A stretch of DNA of 64,000 bases, taken from Flavobacteriales bacterium (lineage in GTDB: Bacteria > Bacteroidota > Bacteroidia > Flavobacteriales_E > Vicingaceae). The stretch is from the NCBI GenBank assembly GCA_020635815.1, contig JACJZB010000006.1:1-64000 (forward strand). The letters are read 5' to 3'. The notes below the pieces were generated by a model. That model searched no databases. It saw only the letters and a program-made list of their open reading frames with translations, and was not told where the DNA came from. The translations under genes were made by a program, and so were the position numbers. Positions 24,049-32,919 of this stretch are shown in pieces; within the stretch, counting starts at the first letter, position 1, and each line of letters starts with the position of its first letter.

Positions 24049-25485
24049 ATGGAATTATCAGAAATAAAGAGAGGCAACATTATTACCGTAACTATTACTG
24101 ATACTGCTTTCGGTGGAAAAGGAATTGCAAAGATAAATACACCCGAAGGTGACTATGTAATATTTGTTCCAAATACATTTACAGGTCAAACCGTAAGTGC
24201 TAGAGTGGTTAAAAGACGTAAAAAACATGCGGAATGTAAGTTGGTTGAAATTATTGAAAAATCTCATTTAGAGGAAGAAATGCCTTATCAACCTATTTCT
24301 GGAGCTCCATATATTAACCTGCCCATTTCTGTGCAAAAAGAGTTTAAAAAAAACTCTTGCTTAAATGTTTATAAACGAATTGGTAAGTGCCATAATATTG
24401 AAGACGTTTTTGATGAATATATTGAATCTCCTCAAATTTACCACTACCGTAACAAGATGGAATACTCATTTAGTGCCATTGGTTACGACTTAAAAACGAA
24501 AGAAGAGTTTGATGGCTTTGCTTTAGGATTCAAAAAACGCGGTACTTGGTGGATAGTTGAAAATCTTGAAAAAGAATCAGGAATTTTTGATGAAGAATTT
24601 GAAAACAAACTACATCTTATTAAATCTTATTGTGAAAACTCAGGATTACCTGCTTGGCATCCACCAAAAAAAGTTGGTTTTTTCCGTTATTTAGTGGTTC
24701 GTAAAAGCTACAAAGACAACCAGTTACTTTTAAAACTGGTAACTAGCGACACCAATATAGAACAGTTTGATTTTAAAGCGTTTACCGATTTTGTGGTTGA
24801 TTTATTAGGTGATAGATTAGCTGGTTTATTACATACTATAAATAATGATATTGGCGATAATGCACAATCAAGAATTGGAGATGATACTTTACTTTATGGT
24901 AAAAGTACCATCAACGAAGATTTGTTAGGGTTAAGTTTTGAAATAAGTATGCAAAGCTTTTTTCAAACTAACCCTAAATGTGCCGAACTTTTATACAACA
25001 AAACCATAGAATACGCTCTTGAAGGAAATGAAAATATTAGTGATGGCGTAGTAATGGATTTATTTTGCGGTACAGGAACCATTGGTCAAATTATTGCTTC
25101 AAAAACAAATGCAAAAGTGATTGGAGTTGATATTGTTGCTGAAGCAATTGAGAATGCAAAAGAAAATGCGATTAAAAACAACATTAAAAATGTAGAGTTC
25201 TTTGCAGCTGACGTTAATAAATTTTTATTTGAATATCCTGAATACCAAAATAAAATTGGAACAATAATTCTTGACCCGCCAAGAGCTGGAATATCTGGCA
25301 AGGCATTAAAGAGAGTTATCGAATTAAATGCTAATCATATTGTATATGTTAGTTGTAACCCTGCTACTCAAGCTCGCGATATGGAAGACTTATTTGCTGC
25401 TGGATATGAATTAAAGAAACTAAGTTTAGTTGATCAATTCCCTCATACTTCTCATGTTGAAGCCATCGCTTTATTTGTAAAATAA
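24049..25485 (+). CDS. rlmD: 23S rRNA (uracil-C5)-methyltransferase, RlmD/RumA type, without Fe-S cysteines
   Basis: 478 residues. An N-terminal TRAM domain (about 1-70, TAFGGKGIAKI) is followed by the SAM-dependent methyltransferase domain with FCGTGTIGQIIA, DPPRAGISGKA and the nucleophile loop VYVSCNPATQARD. That order defines the RlmD/RlmC family that makes 5-methyluridine in 23S rRNA. The cysteine cluster that normally sits just after TRAM (CxxxxxCGGC) is replaced here by QPISGAPYINLPIS (81-94), so a [4Fe-4S] cluster is not expected. The enzyme is otherwise complete. A terminator follows directly. Confidence 0.88.
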   Translation: MELSEIKRGNIITVTITDTAFGGKGIAKINTPEGDYVIFVPNTFTGQTVSARVVKRRKKHAECKLVEIIEKSHLEEEMPYQPISGAPYINLPISVQKEFKKNSCLNVYKRIGKCHNIEDVFDEYIESPQIYHYRNKMEYSFSAIGYDLKTKEEFDGFALGFKKRGTWWIVENLEKESGIFDEEFENKLHLIKSYCENSGLPAWHPPKKVGFFRYLVVRKSYKDNQLLLKLVTSDTNIEQFDFKAFTDFVVDLLGDRLAGLLHTINNDIGDNAQSRIGDDTLLYGKSTINEDLLGLSFEISMQSFFQTNPKCAELLYNKTIEYALEGNENISDGVVMDLFCGTGTIGQIIASKTNAKVIGVDIVAEAIENAKENAIKNNIKNVEFFAADVNKFLFEYPEYQNKIGTIILDPPRAGISGKALKRVIELNANHIVYVSCNPATQARDMEDLFAAGYELKKLSLVDQFPHTSHVEAIALFVK

Positions 25486-25490
25486 AAAAA

Positions 25491-25516
25491 GCTCGAGAAT
25501 TTCTCGAGCCTTCTTA
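25491..25516. terminator. Bidirectional terminator between rlmD and the lipoprotein gene
   Basis: GCTCGAGA-ATT-TCTCGAGC perfect stem with an A run on the left and a T-rich right flank, located between two convergent genes. Confidence 0.85.
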
Positions 25517-25546
25517 TTTATATATTTGAGTAGTCTCTAATTTTAT

Positions 25547-26497
25547 TTAGGGAACTGCTACAAACTTCTTAATTACTGTATATGAGTTTGTAGTCTCTTG
25601 AGAACTTATTGTTAATGTATCTCCCATAACAGAAGTAATAATACCATATCCAAAAAAATTAGTTGAAGATGTTCCTGCATAATCAGACTGAATTGTAGTG
25701 GGAATTGTTGTTTCTAACTTATTTGTTGTTGTATTATACCTTGCATATAAAGAAGGATTACCGTTATTGTCAGACGAATAATTCTTGCTATAACTGATGT
25801 ATGGGTTTGTTGAAGGAAAACCTCCACAAGTATTTGCTCCATCATAGTAAGTTAATTTTGCATAACCATACTGACCATTAAGAATTTCAAAAACAATGTA
25901 ATCGTCGTTGTTACAGGAATTTGCAACATCTGCAGCAACCCCATTTACCGAAGCAGCTACCAAATTCCACTTCGTAAAACCAGCTAAATACTGCCACATA
26001 TATGCTCTAAGCGAAATATTCAATGTTCCATAAGTGTTTCTATCATCAAACAAAAAACTAGTATTTGATAGGTATTCTGCTCCATTGTATGCCCCATAAA
26101 AAGGAGAATTATAAGCTATGATTCCTATATTGCTAGAACCACTAATACCATAGCTACCCATATTTGCATAGGGAAAACGAGCTACTCCATTAGCATCTGC
26201 ATTAACGGTGTAAACATTATTCTCATTATAAGATAAAAGTGTACCCGCATCATTTGTTCCTCCTATGGTTATTCTCATATTTGGTATGTTTACCACGGTA
26301 TCAGCATCACCTGGGGTACTTCCGTAATTTGTATATTGAGCTTGAATTACCAACTCTCTTGTGTCGGCAGGTGTTGGTGTTGGTTCTGGTGTTGGCTCAG
26401 GGGTATCATTATCTTTACTACAACCTATAAATGTTGAAACAAGTGTAGTTATCATAAATGCTCTCAATATTGTTTTTGTTTTCATCTTTATTTTCAT
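25547..26497 (-). CDS. Putative lipoprotein of unknown function
   Basis: 316 residues. Lipoprotein signal with lipidated C26 (TTLVSTFIGC), followed by an acidic and proline-rich linker of PEPTPEPTPTP type and a large beta-rich, Tyr/Asn-rich domain. Four internal cysteines (two in SCNND and TCGG contexts) may form disulfides. No family recognised. It may start instead at the ATG at 26485 (MKTKTILRAF). Probably a surface or periplasmic lipoprotein. Confidence 0.75.
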   Translation of the reverse strand: MKIKMKTKTILRAFMITTLVSTFIGCSKDNDTPEPTPEPTPTPADTRELVIQAQYTNYGSTPGDADTVVNIPNMRITIGGTNDAGTLLSYNENNVYTVNADANGVARFPYANMGSYGISGSSNIGIIAYNSPFYGAYNGAEYLSNTSFLFDDRNTYGTLNISLRAYMWQYLAGFTKWNLVAASVNGVAADVANSCNNDDYIVFEILNGQYGYAKLTYYDGANTCGGFPSTNPYISYSKNYSSDNNGNPSLYARYNTTTNKLETTIPTTIQSDYAGTSSTNFFGYGIITSVMGDTLTISSQETTNSYTVIKKFVAVP

Positions 26498-26820
26498 TAA
26501 TTAATATGGTTGTCTTTACTATTTATTTAAGTACACGAATAAAAGAAAAATTAAACTTTTACATCACGAATACCTGTAATTTATTCACAACAATACACCA
26601 TTCGTGTTTAGCCCTTTTAATTCTCTCAATAAAATAACTTCAAATAAATAACACTTAAAAATATTTTTTCTTACATGCTTATAGAATTTTACAAATGATT
26701 TTTTTTAGATAAAATTGTACTATATATATTATAAAAACTTTTTTTTTTTTTTTGACAATACATTCCACATAAATTAATCACATTAAAAAGAATTATTTTT
26801 GCAGTATAACACCCTATATT
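26498..26820. other. AT-rich intergenic region without recognised gene
   Basis: About 320 bp between the divergent lipoprotein gene and the tsaC-type gene. It holds a 15-T homopolymer (26739-26753), many short A/T tracts and a -7 box near its right end. No ORF, tRNA or structured RNA was recognised. Confidence 0.6.
26794..26801 (+). promoter_or_regulatory. -7 box for the tsaC-type gene
   Basis: TATTTTTG matches TAnnTTTG and ends 19 bp before the ATG at 26821. Confidence 0.5.
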
Positions 26821-27381
26821 ATGATAGAAGAAATCCAAAAATGTATTGAAATTTTAAAAGCTGGAGGAGTTATTCTTTACCCTACCGACACCGTTTGGGG
26901 TTTGGGTTGTGATGCTACAAATGAGGAAGCTGTTAAAAAAATTTACAACATTAAGCAACGAAATGATGCTAAAAGTTTAATTACCTTGGTTTGTAACGAT
27001 GCTATGCTTCAAAAATATGTTAAAGAAGTACCAGAATTAGCGTGGGATATAATTGATTTAGCTACAAAACCTACAACAATTATTTATCCTGCAGGAAAAA
27101 AATTAGCTCAAAATGCTTTAGCTGAAGATGGAAGCATTGGCATCAGATTAATAAAAAATGATTTTTGTAATAAATTGATTTACAAACTAAATAAACCTAT
27201 CATTTCAACTTCTGCAAACATAAGTGGAGATCCTACTCCTATTGATTTTAAATCCATTTCAGAAACCATTAAATCTAATGTAGATTATATTGTTAATCCA
27301 CAATTTGATGAAGGGAACCATCTACCTTCATCAATACTAAAGTTAGCTTTAAATGGTGAAATAAAAGTGTTAAGAAAATAA
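26821..27381 (+). CDS. tsaC: L-threonylcarbamoyladenylate synthase (YrdC/Sua5 family)
   Basis: 186 residues, a single YrdC domain. It makes threonylcarbamoyl-AMP from threonine, bicarbonate and ATP, the first step of t6A37 tRNA modification. Signatures: GGVILYPTDTVWGLGCDA at the start (nucleotide pocket), KSLITLVCND, GSIGIRL and PIISTSANISGDP. The C-terminal Sua5 domain is absent, so the TsaC form is expected. Confidence 0.92.
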   Translation: MIEEIQKCIEILKAGGVILYPTDTVWGLGCDATNEEAVKKIYNIKQRNDAKSLITLVCNDAMLQKYVKEVPELAWDIIDLATKPTTIIYPAGKKLAQNALAEDGSIGIRLIKNDFCNKLIYKLNKPIISTSANISGDPTPIDFKSISETIKSNVDYIVNPQFDEGNHLPSSILKLALNGEIKVLRK

Positions 27382-27432
27382 CAGCGAAACTTTTCCTCGT
27401 TAAATACGTATTTACCCGTAGTATATACTAAG

Positions 27433-27440
27433 TATATTTG
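27433..27440 (+). promoter_or_regulatory. -7 box for the 1754-residue surface protein
   Basis: TATATTTG matches TAnnTTTG and lies 40 bp upstream of the ATG at 27481. Confidence 0.45.
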
Positions 27441-27480
27441 TCTATATTAGTAATTTATATCACACATCTAACTATATAAA

Positions 27481-30400
27481 ATGAGTTATATTTTTAATTT
27501 CCAAAAAAGTGCTTTTTATTTTATAATAATAATTTCCCTATTCTCAATTTCTAATGCTAGTGCTCAATGTTATTTCACTTTAACTGGTGATACTACAGCT
27601 AGTAAATCATGTAAATATGCTCTCGAAAATGTGGTTTGGACCAATCTATCTGGAACAGCTGCAGCTCAAAATGACATTATAAAAATAGGTGGTACTAATA
27701 ATTGGGATGCAGATGCAATATCTGCTAACAAAGTTTATAACAATGGTTTTATGCAAACTATTGTAGTTGAAACCAATACAAATAGAATGATAGGTTTAAA
27801 CTCTGTAAACTCTAATACTAGTTATACTGATTTAGAATATGCCTTTTATCTTCAAAGTAATGGTAGTTTAACTATTTATGAAAATGGAAGCAACAAAGGA
27901 ACTTTAGGTTATTATTCAGCAGGAGATACCTTAAGAATTTCAGTGATGAATAATGTTGTTTTTTACCTTCAGAATAGCAATATAATCTATACAAGCACTA
28001 GTACTCCTACCCTTCCTATGTTTGTTGATATGTCAATAAATACAGTAAATGGAACCTTACAAGATGTTGTTATTGGAAACGGAACAGAAACTCTTTTTAC
28101 TGTTTTTGAGGCTAACCCTGGAGCTTCACCAACTTATCAATGGAAATTAAATGGAGGAAATGTTGGATCAGGAACAACTACTTACACTAATAATTTAAGT
28201 GATGGCGACCAATTAGAATGTGTTTTAACCCCTAGCTTGGGTGGTTGTGCAGGAAGTAGCGTTGTATCAAACACTATTAATATCAAAACTTTACCAATTG
28301 ATTTTGACATTCAGGCCTACATCACAAACGATTCTATTCAAGATGGAAGCTGTTTGTTTGTAAATGAAGACATTCGTTGGCAAAGTCTTTCGGGTGCGTA
28401 CGAAAATGGCACAAACAACATCATTAAAACTGGAGGAACTAATGCATGGAACACTGGTGGGTTTTCGCAAAATAAAGTTGAAAATGGTGGTTTTATGCAA
28501 ACAGTTGTAAATGAAACCAATACCAACAGAATGATTGGTTTAAACTCAACTAATGCTAATGTTAATTATAATGATATTGAATATGCTTTTTACCTTCAAA
28601 GCAATGGTAGTTTAACCATCTATGAAAATGGCAGCAACAGAGGTACTTGGGGCTCTTATACAACTGGTGATACTCTTCAAGTAGCTGTAGTTGACAATGA
28701 AGTAAGATACATTCAAAACGGAAGTGTTGTTTATACAAGTTTAACAGCACCTTCTCTACCCCTTTATGTTGACATGAGTTTAAATACTGTTGGTGCTACT
28801 CTTGAAAATATTACAATAAATAATACTGGCTACGGTAGGTTTTATGCGAGTGTAATTGGACTTTCTAATGTAAACTACCAATGGAAATTAAACGGATTAA
28901 ATGTTGGTAGCAATAGCTCTATTTATACTAATACAGGAGTAACAACAGGTGACAGTATTACATGTCTTTTTTCTATAAATGGCACTCAAGATTGTGGTGG
29001 TGCAACCTCTTTCTCTTCAAACATTATTACTATTGAAGATAATACCCCAACCAAAAATGTAATTTTTTCAGTTAGAAATGATTCTATCATAACTCCTTCA
29101 TGTAAATATGCTTATGAAGAAGTTTCATGGCAAACTATTTCTGGTTTAACTCTAACTAGTGGCACAAACAACATTCAAAAAGTAGATGGAACAAACGCCT
29201 GGAATACAGGTGGTTTTTCTTACAATAAAGTTGAAGATGGCGGGTTTATGCAAACTATAGTGAATGAAACCAATACACATAGAATGATTGGTTTAAATGC
29301 TTCTAATGCAAATGTGAGTTATTCTGATATTGATTATGCCTTTTTCCTTCAAGCCAATGGTAGTTTAACCATATATGAGAATGGAAGTAATAAAGGTACT
29401 TGGGGTGCTTATTCTACAGGAGATACCCTTAGAATTTCAGTTGTGGATAATGAAGTTAGATATATCCAAAACGGTAATATAGTTTATACTAGTTTGGTAG
29501 CTCCTTCCCTTCCTCTTTATGTTGATGTGAGTTTAAATACTGTAGGTGCTACTTTGGAAAATATTTATGTTAACAATACTACTTATGGTGTTTATACCGC
29601 TTTCGTTTCTGGTTTTTCTGATGTTGGATATCAATGGAAACTTAATGGTATAAATGTAGGCTCTGATAGTCCAGTCTACACAAATACAACAACTACTGCT
29701 AATGATACTATATATTGTGAGTTAACCCTGAAAAATACTATAGGATGTTCAGCTGACACCATTATGACCTCAAATAGAATAATGATCAATGAACAAAGCT
29801 TAACCAATAATGTTTTATTTTCTATTCGTAATGATTCAATTATTCAAAACTCGTGTTTATTTGCAAATGAAGATGTAGCATGGCAAAGTTTATCTGGTCT
29901 AACATTAAATGGATCTAATAATGTAACAAAAACTTCTGGTACTAATTCTTGGAATGTTGGTGGTTTTTCTTACAATAAAGTTGAAAATGGAGGCTTTATG
30001 CAAACAGTGGTAAATGAAACCAATACCAGCAGAATGATTGGTTTAAATGCTTCTAATTCAAATGTGAGTTACTCTGATATTGATTATGCTTTTTTTCTAG
30101 TTAGTAGTGGCGGGCTTAGTATTTACGAAAATGGAAGTAATAAAGGTTCTTGGGGGGCTTACTCAACTGGCGATACACTTCGTATAGCAGTAATTGATAA
30201 TGAAGTATTATACATGCAAAATGGAAATGTAATTTATACAAGTTCAAATGCTCCGTCTCTTCCTCTTTATGTTGATATGAGCTTAAATACCGTTGGAGCT
30301 ACATTAGAAAACATTACAGTTTATAATGGTATGTATGGTAATTTTTCTGCTTTCGTAAGTGGTGCTACTGCTGTGTCTTACCAATGGAAATTAAACGGTG

Positions 30401-32745
30401 GTAATGTAGGTAGCGATAGTCCAAATTATTCTAATACTTCGTTAAATGATGGCGATGTAATCTCTTGTGTTCTATCAATAATAGGAACATCGGGGTGTAG
30501 TGATACTACTGTTACATCAAACATTATTAACATTAAAGAAGAGCCTTTTGATGATTTCGTTTCATTTTATATCACTAAAGAAAATACAGAAAGAAACGGC
30601 TGCCAATTTGCCATTGAAGATGTGGTATGGCAATCTGCTGGGGGATTAGATAAAAATGGAAACAGTATAAGTAAATCAGTTGGAACAAATTCATGGAACA
30701 CGGGTGCATTCTCTTTTAACAAAATAAACACTAATGGTTACATGCAGTTTACTGTTACTGAAACGAATAAAAACAGAATGATAGGTTTAAATTCTGTCAA
30801 TACGAATGTAAGTTATACCGATATTGAATATGCTTTTTACCTTCAAAGCAATGGTAGTTTAACCATCTATGAAAATGGTAGTAACAAAGGTTCGTATGGA
30901 ACTTACACTACAAATGATGTTCTACGTATTAATGTTTCAGGAAATACTGTGGAGTATTTAAAAAATGGAACAATTATATATACTAGTTCTGTTGTACCTA
31001 GTCCTCCATTATATGTTGATGCAAGTTTAAATACAATTGGTAGCTCAATCTCTAATGTACAAATAGCAAGTGCAACTCACGGAAACTTTCGTGCTTCTGG
31101 TACAAACTTAGGAACTAGTCCTTCTTATCAATGGCAATTAAATGGTGTAAATGTAGGTGCAAACTTACCTACTTACAGTAATGACACATTGAAGGAAAAT
31201 GATGTGATTACTTGTACTGTAACTGCTGATTATCAGAACTGTTCAGCTACAGCTATTAATTCAAATGAAATTACTATCACAGATATGGTACCAGAAAATT
31301 TCACACCAAGCTTTACCCCAACAAATACAACTTGGCTAGGAACATCAACGGCTTGGTTCGATCCTTCTAACTGGTCTGCAGGTGTACCTCGATCAGGAAC
31401 CAATGCTATTATCCCTAATGGAGTTGGAAACTACCCTACTATACCAAACAATGCTTACTTGTACGGTCTTGATATTGGAAGTTCTGCTAGCTTAACTTTA
31501 AGCGGAAATGCTCATTTGAGTATTTATAACGAATGGACAAATGCAGGAACCTTCACAACAAATACAGCTCTAGTAGAATTTAAAACTTGTGTTGATACTT
31601 CTAAATGGAATTCAACTACCCCTATTGATATTTACGATGTAAAAGTGAATAATAAAAAAGGACTTTTAATCGACAATGGAAATATGACGATTATAGATTC
31701 ATTAATCTTTGTTGATGGAATAATTTATAATGATGTTAATGAAATTATTTTTACTGATGGTGCTAAATGGACAGGTGCTTCAGTAAGCTCTCACATTGAT
31801 GGAGAAGCTATAAAAGTTGGTAACAATGCCTTTACCTTCCCTTTAGGAAATGCTGGCTATTACAATCCAATAGGAATATCTGCTCCTAGTGTCATTACAG
31901 ACGAATTTAAAGCAAGGTTTCATAGAGCAGAGCCTATTAATCGTTATGTTATTGACCCTTCATTAGACCATATTAGTTCGGTTGATTATTGGGATTTAGA
32001 ACGAGTTACAGGAAGCTCTTCATTAATGGTTACTTTATATTGGAATAGTGTTGATCACTACATTACTGACCTAAACGATTTAGTTGTAAGTCATTATGAT
32101 GGCGGAACTAGTGAATGGGAAAATATGGGTGGATTAGCAGCAGGAGGAGCTTCTGCTGGAAGTATTATCTCAACAGTAGTATTTAACACCTTCAGCCCTA
32201 TTACATTTGGGTCAATCGCAGGAGTAAATCCTCTACCTATTGATTTAATTTCGTTTGACGGTAAACTGAATGAGGATCAAGTTGATTTAACTTGGATTAC
32301 TTCATCAGAAATTAATAATGATTATTTTACCATTGAACGTTCTAAGGATGGTTTTGAATGGGAAGTAATAAATAAAATTAAAGGTGCAGGAAACAGCAAC
32401 ACAACTTTAAAGTATGTATATATTGATAAAAATCCTTTAAAAGGTATTTCTTATTACCGCTTAAAACAAACTGATTTTAATGGCGACTATTCATACAGCG
32501 AAACAGTTACTGTTCAATTGGTAAACAAAGAAGATATTCTCATCTACCCTAACCCAGTAAAAGATTATTTAACCATCTCTAATTTATGTGAAGGATGTAA
32601 TATTAGTGTTTATTCTGCATTGGGAGAATTAGTATTTTCAGGATCTCAACAAAAAATAAATACAGAGACATGGAACAAAGGAGTTTATCAAATAGTTGTA
32701 ATAGATAATGATGGAATTATTAAAAATAGTACTATTATTAAATAG
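27481..32745 (+). CDS. Giant T9SS surface protein with five lectin-like/Ig-like repeat units
   Basis: 1754 residues. Signal peptide (FIIIISLFSISNASAQ), then five units of 248-251 residues (about 28-1270). Each unit has a concanavalin/laminin-G-like part, with core NRMIGLNS..N and LTIYENGSN, followed by an Ig-like part with YQWKLNG.NVG. Next come a unique region (TAWFDPSNWSAGVP), a conserved domain (FTFPLGNAGYYNPIGISAPS, YDGGTSEWENMGG), a fibronectin-like segment (SEINNDYFTIERSKDGFEWE) and a type A T9SS sorting domain (LIYPNPVKDYLTI to the end). The last ~320 residues are paralogous to the next gene. Probably an adhesin; ligand unknown. Unit anchors in DNA lie at 27877, 28621, 29374, 30124 and 30868. 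Confidence 0.88.
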   Translation: MSYIFNFQKSAFYFIIIISLFSISNASAQCYFTLTGDTTASKSCKYALENVVWTNLSGTAAAQNDIIKIGGTNNWDADAISANKVYNNGFMQTIVVETNTNRMIGLNSVNSNTSYTDLEYAFYLQSNGSLTIYENGSNKGTLGYYSAGDTLRISVMNNVVFYLQNSNIIYTSTSTPTLPMFVDMSINTVNGTLQDVVIGNGTETLFTVFEANPGASPTYQWKLNGGNVGSGTTTYTNNLSDGDQLECVLTPSLGGCAGSSVVSNTINIKTLPIDFDIQAYITNDSIQDGSCLFVNEDIRWQSLSGAYENGTNNIIKTGGTNAWNTGGFSQNKVENGGFMQTVVNETNTNRMIGLNSTNANVNYNDIEYAFYLQSNGSLTIYENGSNRGTWGSYTTGDTLQVAVVDNEVRYIQNGSVVYTSLTAPSLPLYVDMSLNTVGATLENITINNTGYGRFYASVIGLSNVNYQWKLNGLNVGSNSSIYTNTGVTTGDSITCLFSINGTQDCGGATSFSSNIITIEDNTPTKNVIFSVRNDSIITPSCKYAYEEVSWQTISGLTLTSGTNNIQKVDGTNAWNTGGFSYNKVEDGGFMQTIVNETNTHRMIGLNASNANVSYSDIDYAFFLQANGSLTIYENGSNKGTWGAYSTGDTLRISVVDNEVRYIQNGNIVYTSLVAPSLPLYVDVSLNTVGATLENIYVNNTTYGVYTAFVSGFSDVGYQWKLNGINVGSDSPVYTNTTTTANDTIYCELTLKNTIGCSADTIMTSNRIMINEQSLTNNVLFSIRNDSIIQNSCLFANEDVAWQSLSGLTLNGSNNVTKTSGTNSWNVGGFSYNKVENGGFMQTVVNETNTSRMIGLNASNSNVSYSDIDYAFFLVSSGGLSIYENGSNKGSWGAYSTGDTLRIAVIDNEVLYMQNGNVIYTSSNAPSLPLYVDMSLNTVGATLENITVYNGMYGNFSAFVSGATAVSYQWKLNGGNVGSDSPNYSNTSLNDGDVISCVLSIIGTSGCSDTTVTSNIINIKEEPFDDFVSFYITKENTERNGCQFAIEDVVWQSAGGLDKNGNSISKSVGTNSWNTGAFSFNKINTNGYMQFTVTETNKNRMIGLNSVNTNVSYTDIEYAFYLQSNGSLTIYENGSNKGSYGTYTTNDVLRINVSGNTVEYLKNGTIIYTSSVVPSPPLYVDASLNTIGSSISNVQIASATHGNFRASGTNLGTSPSYQWQLNGVNVGANLPTYSNDTLKENDVITCTVTADYQNCSATAINSNEITITDMVPENFTPSFTPTNTTWLGTSTAWFDPSNWSAGVPRSGTNAIIPNGVGNYPTIPNNAYLYGLDIGSSASLTLSGNAHLSIYNEWTNAGTFTTNTALVEFKTCVDTSKWNSTTPIDIYDVKVNNKKGLLIDNGNMTIIDSLIFVDGIIYNDVNEIIFTDGAKWTGASVSSHIDGEAIKVGNNAFTFPLGNAGYYNPIGISAPSVITDEFKARFHRAEPINRYVIDPSLDHISSVDYWDLERVTGSSSLMVTLYWNSVDHYITDLNDLVVSHYDGGTSEWENMGGLAAGGASAGSIISTVVFNTFSPITFGSIAGVNPLPIDLISFDGKLNEDQVDLTWITSSEINNDYFTIERSKDGFEWEVINKIKGAGNSNTTLKYVYIDKNPLKGISYYRLKQTDFNGDYSYSETVTVQLVNKEDILIYPNPVKDYLTISNLCEGCNISVYSALGELVFSGSQQKINTETWNKGVYQIVVIDNDGIIKNSTIIK
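27565..31300 (+). repeat. Five tandem units of 744-753 bp within the 1754-residue protein gene
   Basis: The segment encoding TIYENG recurs at steps of 744, 753, 750 and 744 bp. Units are diverged in sequence but in frame. Boundaries are approximate. Confidence 0.85.
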
Positions 32746-32767
32746 TATAGGGTAAAACCATAGAAAC

Positions 32768-32804
32768 CTAACTTTTCTAAAGTTTTAAACTTTAGAAAAG
32801 TTAG
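32768..32804 (+). terminator. Long perfect hairpin downstream of the 1754-residue protein gene
   Basis: Arms CTAACTTTTCTAAAGTTT (32768-32785) and its complement (32787-32804) can pair over 16-18 bp. No T run follows directly, so it may be a terminator of weak type or a 3' mRNA-stabilising structure. Confidence 0.65.
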
Positions 32805-32919
32805 CGAATTCTTTTATTCTTATAATATTGCCGTGTTCTCCTCTTTGATTTCATTTAATGATTAATCATCTATTTTTTATTATACTTGTATATAATAAAC
32901 TAACTATCAAGCATTAACT

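Noticed and set aside
26752..26760. TTGACA at the end of the poly-T tract as a sigma70 -35 element
   Set aside because: No TATAAT lies at the right distance, and the taxon uses the TTTG/TAnnTTTG type of promoter; a TAnnTTTG box at 26794 fits better.
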